A stretch of DNA of 64,000 nt from JADJLQ01 sp964405735 (GTDB taxonomy: Bacteria; Bacteroidota; Bacteroidia; Chitinophagales; Saprospiraceae), in contig CAYOPD010000002.1 in the NCBI GenBank assembly GCA_964405735.1, positions 51,090 to 115,089 on the forward strand. The letters run 5' to 3'. A program made the translations under genes and the position numbers. The stretch's first letter is position 1, and every line of letters starts with the position of its first letter. Below are positions 9,270-18,448 of the stretch, in pieces. The notes under the pieces were generated by a model. That model was not told the origin of the DNA. It did no database searches and was given only the letters and a program-made list of their open reading frames with translations.

Positions 9270-10394
9270 TTGAAAAAGCTCCTTTTCTCGATGGTATGCC
9301 TATATGGCATGCTCGCGATTTCGTGCTCCCCTCCTGTCCCGCCATCCCCTCAAAAAGCGATCATCGGGTATGTTCCCGGATTCCGGGGCTTGCTTCAGGA
9401 TCTGAATATCGATGCCACAAAACTGACGCATATAAACTATGCTTTTGTGGATGTCAAAGATTCCATGGCCTGGTTGACCAACATGGATACCGATACGGTC
9501 AATTTCAAATACCTGGTATCCCTCCGGGAAAAAAATCCAAACCTCAAAATTCTGATATCCATCGGAGGCTGGTCCTGGAGTGAAAATTTTTCCGATGCGG
9601 TGCTCACCCCTTCTTCCAGGAAAAAATTTGCTGCTACTTCCGTGGACATCATCCACCGCCATGGCCTTGATGGAGTGGATATCGACTGGGAATATCCGGG
9701 GTTCAAAGGGGAGGACAATGTATTCCGGCCGGAAGACAAGGAAAACTTCACGCTGATGTTCCAGGTCATCCGCGAGGAATTGAACCGGTTGACCGCTCAA
9801 ACCGGAAAAACCTATTTATTGACCACAGCCATCCCCTGTTTCCAGGAATTTATAGACCGGACTGAAATGGGCAAACTGCAGGAATACCTGGATTTTGTCA
9901 ACCTGATGTCCTATGATTTTTATGTCACCGGGGATACAGCGGGACATCACACGAACCTGTTTCCCTCCACTTCTTATGAATACAATGAATCCGCCCACAA
10001 AGCCTTCGAAGCTTATACTGCCGCGGGGGTGCCTGCTTCCAAACTGGTCATGGGGATTGCCTTTTACGGCAGAAGCTGGTTTATGAAAAGCAATGACAAC
10101 TGGGGCATTGACCGGCCGGTCGATTCAGTGACGCGGGGAGGCGGTTACAGTTTCATCAAAGACAGCCTTTCCATAAGGCCGGGTTTTGTAAGGCACTGGG
10201 ATGAAAAAGCCAAAGCACCTGTCTTATTCAATGAAACCACCCACCAGATGGTTTCCTATGACGATGAGGAATCGGTGATGCATAAATGCAATTATGTGAA
10301 AGAGCACCAGATGGGCGGCGTCATGTTTTGGCAATATGCCAGTGATCCCAAACTATACCTTCTGGATGCCATCAACAAAAACTTCCGTCCCTGA
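9270..10394 (+). CDS. GH18 chitinase-like lipoprotein
   Basis: 374 residues. The GH18 catalytic motif DxxDxDxE is intact (Asp134, Asp137, Asp139, Glu141, in HGLDGVDIDWEYPG) and the SxGG strand motif ISIGGWSWS lies at 97-104. It should cleave beta-1,4-GlcNAc polymers (chitin) by the substrate-assisted mechanism. I chose the TTG start at 9270 because it gives a complete lipoprotein signal (MKKLLFSMVCLYGMLAISC, lipid-bearing Cys19); the next ATG at 9291 would lose the positive n-region. Its stop overlaps the start of the NagX-like gene (TGATG). The pair suggests surface chitin breakdown coupled to an inner-membrane amino-sugar step. Confidence 0.92.
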   Translation: MKKLLFSMVCLYGMLAISCSPPVPPSPQKAIIGYVPGFRGLLQDLNIDATKLTHINYAFVDVKDSMAWLTNMDTDTVNFKYLVSLREKNPNLKILISIGGWSWSENFSDAVLTPSSRKKFAATSVDIIHRHGLDGVDIDWEYPGFKGEDNVFRPEDKENFTLMFQVIREELNRLTAQTGKTYLLTTAIPCFQEFIDRTEMGKLQEYLDFVNLMSYDFYVTGDTAGHHTNLFPSTSYEYNESAHKAFEAYTAAGVPASKLVMGIAFYGRSWFMKSNDNWGIDRPVDSVTRGGGYSFIKDSLSIRPGFVRHWDEKAKAPVLFNETTHQMVSYDDEESVMHKCNYVKEHQMGGVMFWQYASDPKLYLLDAINKNFRP

Positions 10395-11596
10395 TGCAGG
10401 CCATTGGCCAGCTCCCGGAACAGCGGATCTATTCCCTGGATGTTTTCCGCGGCATGACCATCTTCCTGATGATTTTTGTCAATGAAGTTGCCGGGATAAA
10501 AAACCTGCCAGGGCAGTTTTACCATCTTCCTGCCGATGCCGACGGCATGACCATGGTGGACTGGGTATTTGCCGGCTTTTTATTCATTGTGGGCATGTCC
10601 ATTCCTTTTGCCGTGAATCAAAGAATTCGGAAAGGAGATACCCTGGTTAAACTCCTGGCACATATCCTCATTCGCACGCTGAGCCTTCTGATCCTGGGTG
10701 TTTTTATGGTGAATGCGTCCAGTGGCCACCACGAAGCATCCATGGCCATTCCCATTGCCCTCTGGTCGCTTTTGATTTACCCGGCGGCCATCCTGATCTG
10801 GAATCAATACCGCGGGGTACCTATCGCACGGGCCTGGATGCTTCGAAGCCTCGGTTTGCTGATCTTCATTGCCCTCGCTTTACTCTACAAAGGCGGCGAA
10901 GACGGCAGTAAGGGCCTGAGCCCTCAATGGTGGGGAATTCTTGGCCTCATCGGATGGGCTTACCTGTATGCCAGCCTCGCCTACCTCCTCGGACGCGGAA
11001 ACCTGATCGTACTGATTGCAGGTATTGTGGTCTGCACCCTTATTTATGTCGCAGGGCATACCGCAATATCCAACCAGGTCTCCCTGCTGGCCTGGACACG
11101 CACTTCCGGAGGCCATGCCACGCATACCAGCCTGGCTTTATGTGGAATGGTCCTTTCGCTGATCCTGTTCGATGCCGGAAATACCTGGTTTGGGGCCAAC
11201 CGGATTTATCCTGCCCTTGGCTGGGCCGTCATCCTGATGGTTACGGGCATGATGCTAAGGCCTTATTTTCATATTGGCAAGATTCCGGCCACGCCTTCCT
11301 GGGGATTTTATTCCTCGTTCTTCAGCATACTTGCTTTTTTGATGATACACTGGATCAACAACATTAAAAAATCCGTCCATTGGGCAGCTTTCTTCGAACC
11401 TGCAGGTTCAAACCCCCTGCTGACCTATATTATTCCTTTTATTCTATGGGCTTTCTATAGCCTCTTTGATTTTTATCCGCTGCCCCCGGAATATAAAACC
11501 GGATTAACCGGAGTCCTTTTTTGCATTCTGTATTCCTCGGCCATTCTTTGGTTCGTGCGTCTTTTGAACCGGATGAATATCAGGTTGCAGTTGTAG
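10394..11596 (+). CDS. NagX/HGSNAT-like membrane acyltransferase (DUF5009)
   Basis: 400 residues with about ten to eleven membrane segments. The N-terminal RIYSLDVFRGMTIFLMIFVN segment and the DWVFAGFLFIVGMSIPF segment are typical of the COG4299 family related to heparan-alpha-glucosaminide N-acetyltransferase. Bacterial members (NagX) occur in GlcNAc and chitin utilisation loci and may move or acetylate amino sugars at the inner membrane. The one-base overlap with the chitinase stop supports co-expression and an amino-sugar role. The exact reaction is unproven for the bacterial family. Confidence 0.85.
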   Translation: MQAIGQLPEQRIYSLDVFRGMTIFLMIFVNEVAGIKNLPGQFYHLPADADGMTMVDWVFAGFLFIVGMSIPFAVNQRIRKGDTLVKLLAHILIRTLSLLILGVFMVNASSGHHEASMAIPIALWSLLIYPAAILIWNQYRGVPIARAWMLRSLGLLIFIALALLYKGGEDGSKGLSPQWWGILGLIGWAYLYASLAYLLGRGNLIVLIAGIVVCTLIYVAGHTAISNQVSLLAWTRTSGGHATHTSLALCGMVLSLILFDAGNTWFGANRIYPALGWAVILMVTGMMLRPYFHIGKIPATPSWGFYSSFFSILAFLMIHWINNIKKSVHWAAFFEPAGSNPLLTYIIPFILWAFYSLFDFYPLPPEYKTGLTGVLFCILYSSAILWFVRLLNRMNIRLQL

Positions 11597-11628
11597 AGAG
11601 TCAATAGATAGCACAAAAATATTCCATC

Positions 11629-11660
11629 GATATTCCAGATTTTTGGAAATCTGGAATATC
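11629..11660. terminator. Perfect 14-bp inverted repeat between convergent genes
   Basis: GATATTCCAGATTT, loop TTGG, AAATCTGGAATATC. It lies between the ends of the NagX-like gene (11596) and the phospholipase-like gene (11684). There is no clean T tract on the plus strand; on the minus strand an ATATTTTTG stretch follows about 8 bases after the hairpin. It probably ends transcription from both sides. Confidence 0.6.
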
Positions 11661-11683
11661 ATAAAAAGCAGGAATATCTTAAA

Positions 11684-12904
11684 TCAATCTTCCGGCCTTC
11701 CTAAAATCCGCTTTGCCCTGTATGCCTTTTCAACTGTGGAATCTTCCGTCTGCATTTCCGGTAACTGTTCACTCCCTTTTGAAAGCAAAGGCTGACCAGC
11801 ATCCACCCATGCCGAATACCACAAACTACCAAGGGCAAGAATCGCTTCCCTCATCCTCTTTTCAACCATCCCCTTCATAGCGGACTGGTAAGCGGAAGCA
11901 TAAGCGGGACATTGGGTACGAACTATAAAATCAGTCCGCTGATCGAAACAGTATTGTTGATCGGAGGGATAACTCAGGCTGAGCCTTTTTTCAATGGCGA
12001 GGACGGAATCGACCAGCTGATGACTCTGGTGGACAATATCCCAGAAGAATTTGCGGACGTCCCGGATGTACCTGGCTTTACCCACCAGGTAATCATAAGA
12101 TTCATCGGCAAACAGTTCAGGGATCCTGCTTTCCCAAAAGGCATGCAAACCTGTCTGGCCGGTTTTCTGACCATTGTAATTGCTCGTCGTGTGCAGGGGC
12201 ACGTGGGCGTCTGCGACGTAATGACCAAGGTCGGTGGCAAGGCGGAGAATGACTGTGGCCTCCCTGGCTTTAAATGCGTTCACCAGGCTCTGATATACGG
12301 ACTGAAGATGGTAGGGCAGGATTCCATGTTGGCTGAACGTATCGATCCATGTTAATTTCAACCCTGTTGCCAGTAATTCTTTTCCGAAATAAGCATTAAA
12401 GTCTTCCGACGAAACGGTCGTCATTTCCTCATTCATCCGGTCAACCTTCAGCACATCCTTCAAAAACAGGCGAAATGCCTGATATTCAATCCGGTTGCTG
12501 CCATCCTCACCGATCAAAATCCATTGTTTTTTCTGATCACGAATCATGCGTTCCGGTGGAAAGATCGTTTGAAGGATTCCACCGGAGGATTCCAGTACCA
12601 GGTCCCCATAAAGCAACAATGCATCAAGAAAATCGGGGGCATGAACCGGCCAAAGGTCAAGATCGATATAATGCCGGATGGCTTCACTGGAAACCGCATA
12701 ACGTCTTTTGTCCGCATCTACGGCATGGGCCGTAATGAATTCAATATTGGTCTTAAAGAGGGGCATCATCTCGGGTACCAGCGTAAAGACGGCCAGGCGA
12801 TTGATGCGCTTGTGGGCAAAAAAACCCCATTGGGGCTTAAATGCCATAAAACCCCAACAGATTACAAGGATGCCAATGGCAATCAGGGTGTTCTTCGATT
12901 TCAT
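11684..12904 (-). CDS. Zinc-dependent phospholipase C / S1-P1 nuclease-fold protein
   Basis: 406 residues with an N-terminal hydrophobic signal or anchor (5-22). The mature protein starts near WGFFAHKRIN (26-35), matching the N-terminal Trp and His zinc ligands of the phospholipase C/P1 nuclease fold. Further ligand motifs are HYIDLD (78-83), DLGHYVADAHVPLH (225-238) and HAFWES (254-259). It is probably a periplasmic or surface trinuclear-zinc phosphodiesterase; lipid or nucleic-acid substrate cannot be told. It is the last gene of the gldA-gldFG-DUF4340 run (10 bases after DUF4340), an association I cannot explain functionally. Confidence 0.85.
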   Translation of the reverse strand: MKSKNTLIAIGILVICWGFMAFKPQWGFFAHKRINRLAVFTLVPEMMPLFKTNIEFITAHAVDADKRRYAVSSEAIRHYIDLDLWPVHAPDFLDALLLYGDLVLESSGGILQTIFPPERMIRDQKKQWILIGEDGSNRIEYQAFRLFLKDVLKVDRMNEEMTTVSSEDFNAYFGKELLATGLKLTWIDTFSQHGILPYHLQSVYQSLVNAFKAREATVILRLATDLGHYVADAHVPLHTTSNYNGQKTGQTGLHAFWESRIPELFADESYDYLVGKARYIRDVRKFFWDIVHQSHQLVDSVLAIEKRLSLSYPSDQQYCFDQRTDFIVRTQCPAYASAYQSAMKGMVEKRMREAILALGSLWYSAWVDAGQPLLSKGSEQLPEMQTEDSTVEKAYRAKRILGRPED

Positions 12905-12914
12905 CTGACTTTAT

Positions 12915-13841
12915 TTAAAAAGTCCCGGATGACCTGAATATTTTTTGTAAGATACGGGTTTGAGCTAGAAAAAAGTCCTGCCCGTCATACACGAATAACC
13001 GTTCCACCTCCGGTTGACCCTCAATGATAATGGGGAAAAATTTCAGGGTCCTGGAAGAGTCCAGCCGGAACTTCAACTCCAGAATGGCATGAGGCCTGGA
13101 GGCCAATACCTCCCGAATTCCGGAAAAATCATTTTCGATACCTTCCACTCCGATACCCCTGAGGTCATCCAGGTAATTCCGGATCACGGGATCACTGGTA
13201 TGGATCAATCGGTTGTTATAACCATACAATTCAAAGCGGCCTTCTTTTTTTAATATCTCAAATCCCTGGTCGGGTTGGTCAGGGTAAAGCATTTTTAACC
13301 CGGTCAGATCTTCTATGCGGTGCCTGAATAACATCCGGTCCCGCCAGTCCTCGTCCGACATGATAAACCTGTTGGCGAGGCTGCCCTCGAATCCGGGCAC
13401 ATGGACTACGTAGGGTCTATCAGCACCTTCCAGCATGGCATAAGTGCCCCGTTCGTCATTGGTCATGCCACCGATGCGGTAGGATTTGATCAACTTCCCA
13501 CCCCTGTCCATGAAAACCAACTTTACGCCCTGGTTACGGATCGCCTGCATCATTTGCGCTATCGCCGCGTCCGGAGGATAAAACATCACCTGCACGCCAG
13601 GGAGGATGCGGAAAATATTGGCTATGGCATCGGGACGCACGAGAAATTTTCCGTTGAGCCACCAGCCATCCGGCTTCCTTTCAAGGGTTTGTTTGACCCC
13701 ATCCTGTGCGTAAATTTCAATCGTTCGAATGGCAGCCGTGTCGGTGATCCGGAAATCAGATTCACGCCTGGCATGGTCGGGCCTGCATCCCCAGCACAAA
13801 ATCAGCGTAACCAAGCCAAGCAGGAAGGGATTAGCGGGCAT
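12915..13841 (-). CDS. DUF4340 lipoprotein next to gldFG
   Basis: About 308 residues from ATG 13841, which overlaps the end of gldFG by 11 bases; this start gives a lipoprotein signal with Cys19 in LILCWGC. Motifs of DUF4340 proteins are visible: KPDGWWLNGKFLVRPDAI (about 55-72) and the GTYAMLEGADRPYVVHVPGF stretch (ligand-like repeats of beta-strands). In many bacteria DUF4340 genes follow ABC modules of the GldG type, so it may work at the membrane with the GldA/FG complex. Its molecular function is unknown. Confidence 0.8.
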   Translation of the reverse strand: MPANPFLLGLVTLILCWGCRPDHARRESDFRITDTAAIRTIEIYAQDGVKQTLERKPDGWWLNGKFLVRPDAIANIFRILPGVQVMFYPPDAAIAQMMQAIRNQGVKLVFMDRGGKLIKSYRIGGMTNDERGTYAMLEGADRPYVVHVPGFEGSLANRFIMSDEDWRDRMLFRHRIEDLTGLKMLYPDQPDQGFEILKKEGRFELYGYNNRLIHTSDPVIRNYLDDLRGIGVEGIENDFSGIREVLASRPHAILELKFRLDSSRTLKFFPIIIEGQPEVERLFVYDGQDFFLAQTRILQKIFRSSGTF

Positions 13842-16254
13842 ACTGTTTTTTTCTCCAGTAATTGAATCCCGAGGCAAGCAGAAAAAGCACCATCACCGGA
13901 AACATAATATTTAACCATCTCCACAGATTGGACTCCTGACTCAGCCTCGCCGTATCCAACAACCGCAACCGGAGCTCTTTATTCCTGGCCTGCATGATCT
14001 GGTGTTCGTCGATCAGGTATTCGATGCTGTTCAACACCAGGTTTTTATTTGAAGGGTACGTTTTTTGTTCATAAATATTGTAACCGAGCGGGGAGGGCTC
14101 ACCGCGGCTGCTGACTGCATTGGCGATCAGGTCGCCGTCGCTGTAGACAATCATGCGGGTGGGTTTGCTTTCGGCCCGGAACTGTTGACCAATTTGGCTT
14201 AAAGTGGCTTGAAATGCCCCGGTTACCCGGTTCTCGAAAGCGGATGGAAACACCCCTTCCAACAAAAGGCCCAGGGCTTGGCTTTCCCGGTTGAACTGCT
14301 CCGGCTTTTCAAGGCTACGGATCATTTCGAAATTGATGGGTGATGGGCTCATCTGCGTACGGCTGTGGGCACTGCTTGCCAGCAAAACTGTTTTTGTTAT
14401 TGCCGTTTTGGTGCGAACGGTATCGATGGTGGCCGGGTAAAACAGGCTGATCCGGTCTAGGTTTTTCACGACCGGATGATTCGTGGCGGGCACCACCAGA
14501 GGATGGTAATACCAGAAACGAGGTTCAAACTGCGGGGTATTGTTTGAAAAACCAGCCAGCAAGGGAATCGTGCTGCATTCGTAATCGAGCACGATATTGG
14601 GCTGGATCCGGCAACCGTATTTAAACAACAGCTCATCCAGGTTCAAGTCGTAGGGCAGCGGAAGGAAATCCCTTTTTTGGCGGTTCGAAGCATTTACGGT
14701 ATCCGTATTGACCATCAGGGGATCAATAAACCACAACACTTTACCCCCGTTCATGATGTATTGATCGATCAGAAAATTATCACGGTTGCTGAAAGCAATT
14801 TGCGGCTTGGCGACGATCAGGACATCGATCTCCGCAGGGATCTGTACCACGCTGTCAAGGGTGAGTCTGCCCGTGGAATAGACCGGGCGGAGCGACCGTT
14901 CCAGGTCAGCCGTATTCAGTAGAGGAAGTTCACCATGACCCCGGGTAAAAACAACCACGGGATTCTTATTCATCTGAAGCTTCTGGATCGCATTGGCGAA
15001 TTTATATTCAAGGAGACTGGCAGACCGGTTGAGCACTTCGTCCTCGGAAATATTGGGATCCATGTTTTCCAGAAGGTTCACCGGGATCATACGCTCTCCG
15101 AAATAAAACAAGGCATAGGGATAAACTATTTTTTGTTCCTGTTCACTGCCATTGTAAACCGTGAGCCGGGTCGGGACGATGCCATCCCGGCCCAGGGATT
15201 CCTGGTTGGATCTGACCATTTCGGGGTCGCCCTGGAGCGGATCCACTTCTTCAAATATGATTTTCTTATTGATCCGGTTAAAAGAAGTCAGCGTTTCGAT
15301 CGCGGTCTTTTTCAGCCGCGTAAAGGCAGCCGGAAACTTGCCGGTAAATAAAATTTTTACATAAATATTATCCCGCACATTACCCACCAGGTCCTTCGAT
15401 TCTTTTGTAATGGTATGCCTTCTATCTCCGGTAAGGTCCAAAGAAAAAAGGTTCAGCCCGGTCAATAAAAATAATCCTGCAGGCAACAACAGCCACCTGA
15501 AGGGACGTTTTGAACTTTGCCCACCTTGCCCGTTAGCCTGAACGGCGAACACCGATAGCTGTAAAAACAACACGTTGAGAGCAATAAAATAGAATAGATC
15601 CTGGCTGGTCACCACACCCCGGCTCAAGGACTGGTAGTGGTATTGAATGCCCAGCCACTGGATCATATAGTCCAGGGTGCCTTCAAACAAAGGCAAGGTG
15701 CTGATAAAGGATGGACCGGTATACAGCAAAAAACTCAGGCCGGCTCCCAGCAGGAACGCGATCATTTGGTTGGGGGCAAGCGCGGAGGCCAATATGCCTA
15801 TAGATGCATAGGTAGCGGCCAGTAAAAACCATCCGATGAATGAACCGAAGGTACCCCCAAGGTCAAGATTGCCTTTCGGAAAGCCCAGTTGATAGACTGA
15901 CCAGGTGTAGGCCTGGCTGATCAGGAGAAGGATGGCCACCAGGGTCAGGATGGCAAAATACTTGCCCAGGATCAGGGAAGAAATGGACACCGGTTTGCTT
16001 TTCAACAGGTCCAGGGTCCCGGCAGTTTTTTCCTCCGTGACGGACTTCATGGTCATCGCCGGAATGATAAACAGAAACATCCAGGGAGCCAGGTCAAACA
16101 GGGTCTGCAGGGTAGCGAATTTATTGTCCGGAATGCTGGTATCCGGGAATAACCATAACCAAAGGCCCACCAATAAAAAATAGGCAGCCATAGCCAGCAT
16201 GAGGCTCCAGGAGCTCAGGTAGGATTGCAGTTCTTTTCGAATGATGGCCTTCAT
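13831..16254 (-). CDS. gldG: Fused GldF-GldG: gliding-associated ABC permease plus GldG domain
   Basis: 807 residues. Residues 1-240 form an ABC-2-type permease with six membrane helices and the coupling segment SVTEEKTAGTLDLLKSKPVS (GldF part). A seventh helix at about 253-272 (LLLPAGLFLLTGLNLFSLDL) leads into a long periplasmic GldG domain (about 275-770: NIYVKILFTGKFPAAF, VVVFTRGHGELPLL, GGKVLWFIDPL), and a C-terminal helix (785-800) ends in a basic tail. In Flavobacterium gldF and gldG are separate genes; here they are one polypeptide. With GldA, 8 bases upstream, it makes a complete transporter needed for gliding in that model. It may also occur in non-gliders. Confidence 0.9.
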   Translation of the reverse strand: MKAIIRKELQSYLSSWSLMLAMAAYFLLVGLWLWLFPDTSIPDNKFATLQTLFDLAPWMFLFIIPAMTMKSVTEEKTAGTLDLLKSKPVSISSLILGKYFAILTLVAILLLISQAYTWSVYQLGFPKGNLDLGGTFGSFIGWFLLAATYASIGILASALAPNQMIAFLLGAGLSFLLYTGPSFISTLPLFEGTLDYMIQWLGIQYHYQSLSRGVVTSQDLFYFIALNVLFLQLSVFAVQANGQGGQSSKRPFRWLLLPAGLFLLTGLNLFSLDLTGDRRHTITKESKDLVGNVRDNIYVKILFTGKFPAAFTRLKKTAIETLTSFNRINKKIIFEEVDPLQGDPEMVRSNQESLGRDGIVPTRLTVYNGSEQEQKIVYPYALFYFGERMIPVNLLENMDPNISEDEVLNRSASLLEYKFANAIQKLQMNKNPVVVFTRGHGELPLLNTADLERSLRPVYSTGRLTLDSVVQIPAEIDVLIVAKPQIAFSNRDNFLIDQYIMNGGKVLWFIDPLMVNTDTVNASNRQKRDFLPLPYDLNLDELLFKYGCRIQPNIVLDYECSTIPLLAGFSNNTPQFEPRFWYYHPLVVPATNHPVVKNLDRISLFYPATIDTVRTKTAITKTVLLASSAHSRTQMSPSPINFEMIRSLEKPEQFNRESQALGLLLEGVFPSAFENRVTGAFQATLSQIGQQFRAESKPTRMIVYSDGDLIANAVSSRGEPSPLGYNIYEQKTYPSNKNLVLNSIEYLIDEHQIMQARNKELRLRLLDTARLSQESNLWRWLNIMFPVMVLFLLASGFNYWRKKQYAR

Positions 16255-16262
16255 GGGTAGTT

Positions 16263-17189
16263 CTAAGACTGAGGTTCCCTGGCCGGCTGTCCGGTGAGCG
16301 AATAGAAAATATCTTCCATTTTATTTTCCACCCATTTGAGTTCATTCAACAACAGCTTGTTTTCCACAGCCCACCGGTAAACGTGCTGCGAGAGCAAAGG
16401 GTCATCATCCCTGATCAGGAAGGAATGTTCCTCCGCGCCCGGGATGGCATTTTTCCAGTTTCTTTGAAGTGCAGCAAGCGGCACGGATTGTCCGAAGCTC
16501 ACGTGAACTTCATGCCTGGCCTGCAGCTTTTTTTTCAAAGAAGCCATGGGCTCATCCGCGATCAGTTTGCCCCGGTGAATCACAATACAACGGGTGCAAA
16601 TGGATTCGACTTCCTGCAGGATATGGGTGGACATCAGCACCGCATGTTCCTTCCCGAGTGATTTGATCAGGTCCCGGATCTCAAGGATCTGATTGGGGTC
16701 CAGTCCCGTGGTCGCTTCATCCAGGATGAATAAATCGGGTTGATGCAGAAGGGTTTGGGCCAGGCCCACCCGCTGACGGTAACCTTTACTCAGCTCACCG
16801 ATTTTTTTATGTTTTTCCTGGCTAAGCCCGCAGATCCGTATGGCCTCATCAATTGCGGGCCGGGGATTCTTAACCTGATGGATTCTGGCCATGAATTCAA
16901 GAGATTCTCTTACATAGAGGTCGGTATACATGGGATTGTTTTCCGGAAGATAGGCGATGGACTGCTTCAAAGCGGGATGGTGTTTATCCATCAATTTTCC
17001 CATGATCCGGACAGTGCCTTCATCCGGTTCCAGGATACCGGAGATTATTTTCATCGTGGTGGATTTACCCGCCCCGTTTGGCCCCAAGAAGCCGACAATC
17101 TCCCCGCGTTGAATCCGGAAGGAAACCACATCCACCGCGGTTTGGGCCCCATATCGTTTTACCAGCAGATTGGCTTCCAGGATATCCAT
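16263..17189 (-). CDS. gldA: GldA-type ABC transporter ATP-binding protein
   Basis: 308 residues. Walker A GPNGAGKST (36-44), Q-loop region AYLPENNPMY (78-87), signature LSKGYRQR (132-139), Walker B LFILDEATTGLDP (152-164) and the switch His in MSTHILQEVES are all present. The C-terminal 90 residues are the extra domain usual for GldA-like ATPases. It energises the membrane part encoded directly downstream (gldFG). Its start lies 6 bases after the truB stop, so truB, gldA, gldFG, DUF4340 and the phospholipase-like gene may share one transcript. Confidence 0.92.
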   Translation of the reverse strand: MDILEANLLVKRYGAQTAVDVVSFRIQRGEIVGFLGPNGAGKSTTMKIISGILEPDEGTVRIMGKLMDKHHPALKQSIAYLPENNPMYTDLYVRESLEFMARIHQVKNPRPAIDEAIRICGLSQEKHKKIGELSKGYRQRVGLAQTLLHQPDLFILDEATTGLDPNQILEIRDLIKSLGKEHAVLMSTHILQEVESICTRCIVIHRGKLIADEPMASLKKKLQARHEVHVSFGQSVPLAALQRNWKNAIPGAEEHSFLIRDDDPLLSQHVYRWAVENKLLLNELKWVENKMEDIFYSLTGQPAREPQS

Positions 17190-17195
17190 TATAAT

Positions 17196-17963
17196 TCAGG
17201 ATTTGGTGAATGGGGTTAAGGGAAAAGCGGCAGAATTGAGTTTCTCGGAAAACGCAAGGATATCCATGGCATCATCGAGGGACCAGGGCCCAATGCGGGT
17301 ACGTTTCAGAGCAGAGAGGTAGGCGCCGGAGTCCATGGCTTTGCCCATGTCGTGGACCAGGCTGCGGATATAGGTACCTGCACTGCAGGTCACAGTAAAA
17401 CGGATATTGGGCAGGTCGATCTGATTAAGCTCCAGCCGGTGAATATCGATGAACCTGGGCCTGGTTTTGACCTCCCTGCCCCGGTGGGCGGATTTATAGG
17501 CTTTCTTTCCATTGATCTTCACTGCGGAAAACACAGGAGGCATTTGAACAAGATGTCCTGTAAAACGGGCGGCAGTTTCCCTTATCATATCGGGAGTGAT
17601 GTGGTCGATTGGGAAGGTAGCATCGACCGGCCTTTCCGCATCGTAACAGGGTGTGGTCGCACCGAGAAATAAAGTCGCCTCATAGGTTTTATTCATTTCG
17701 TGTATCATGGGAGTCAGCCTGGTATACTTGCCGGTCAGTATGAGCATTAACCCTGTCGCCAGAGGATCCAGTGTGCCGGCATGGCCAATTTTGATTTTTT
17801 TAATATTCAAACCCGACCGGAATGCCAGTTTGCATTTATTGACCAGGTCAAAGGAGGTCCAGGTCAGTGGTTTATTTAGGAGCAGGAGCCTGCCTTCTTC
17901 CCAGTAGGCCGGGTCGGTAATATCATCACCGAGCCGGACGGGCTTTATGGTTAACAGGTCCAT
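17196..17963 (-). CDS. truB: tRNA pseudouridine(55) synthase TruB
   Basis: 255 residues from ATG 17963; a TTG at 17975 opens the frame further but lies in the presumed 5' leader. The catalytic Asp66 lies in GHAGTLDPLATGL (60-72), and the KPLTWTSFD loop (31-39) and RSLVHDMG motif are typical. It converts U55 of the T-psi-C loop of tRNAs to pseudouridine. The neighbourhood DUF3098-truB is common in Bacteroidota (ftsX-DUF3098-uppP-truB); here uppP is absent from between them. Confidence 0.96.
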   Translation of the reverse strand: MDLLTIKPVRLGDDITDPAYWEEGRLLLLNKPLTWTSFDLVNKCKLAFRSGLNIKKIKIGHAGTLDPLATGLMLILTGKYTRLTPMIHEMNKTYEATLFLGATTPCYDAERPVDATFPIDHITPDMIRETAARFTGHLVQMPPVFSAVKINGKKAYKSAHRGREVKTRPRFIDIHRLELNQIDLPNIRFTVTCSAGTYIRSLVHDMGKAMDSGAYLSALKRTRIGPWSLDDAMDILAFSEKLNSAAFPLTPFTKS

Positions 17964-17982
17964 GAGAAAGTACAAATAACCG

Positions 17983-17990
17983 CAAAAATA
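17983..17990 (-). promoter_or_regulatory. -7 promoter element (TATTTTTG) for truB-gld operon
   Basis: Minus-strand TATTTTTG matches TAnnTTTG, 19 bases before the truB ATG. No -33 TTG is evident. Confidence 0.5.
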
Positions 17991-18054
17991 GGTCTTTGGT
18001 GGCGGCCGCGATCAAAATAGAGAACGGGGCGTGGCCTGCAGATTGTTCCAGGGA

Positions 18055-18426
18055 TCAGGGCTCCCCCGGTTTAGAAGTATCCGCTTTGTGCCTGAAAATC
18101 GCATAAATCGCCAGTACCAGGCCCGTGATGATCACTATCGGGGAGATCACGGTACGCCTGAAACTGTATATCAACTTTTCGTCCCAGACTTCGTTGCTGG
18201 GCATACGGCCACCCATCATCAGGGCGTAGCCCAGTATGACCAGGCCAACGCTGATCAGCAGCCAGCGGATATTATCCTTATTAAAGGTGAACTCCACCGG
18301 CGTATTGGTAAGGGAGGTGTTGGTTTTCCTCCTGGTCCCGATGGGTGTCGAGGGTCCAGAGAAAACTTCAGGCTTCTTAGCCTCCGTTTTAATCACTTTT
18401 TTCACCGGGTTGGTTTGTTTGGACAT
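18055..18426 (-). CDS. DUF3098 membrane protein
   Basis: 123 residues. The N-terminal 45 residues are basic and Thr/Pro-rich, then two membrane helices (about 54-70 and 94-112) frame the conserved GYALMMGGRMP and YSFRRTVISPI segments of DUF3098. Members are small inner-membrane proteins specific to Bacteroidota, usually next to ftsX, uppP and truB, which hints at a role in cell envelope or division. Function is unknown. The C-terminal stop lies about 90 bases before the truB start. Confidence 0.85.
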   Translation of the reverse strand: MSKQTNPVKKVIKTEAKKPEVFSGPSTPIGTRRKTNTSLTNTPVEFTFNKDNIRWLLISVGLVILGYALMMGGRMPSNEVWDEKLIYSFRRTVISPIVIITGLVLAIYAIFRHKADTSKPGEP

Positions 18427-18440
18427 GCTGGAATTTTGGC

Positions 18441-18448
18441 CAAAATTA
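18441..18448 (-). promoter_or_regulatory. -7 promoter element (TAATTTTG) for DUF3098 gene
   Basis: Minus-strand TAATTTTG matches TAnnTTTG and lies 14 bases before the ATG, predicting a leader of about 10 bases. Confidence 0.5.
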
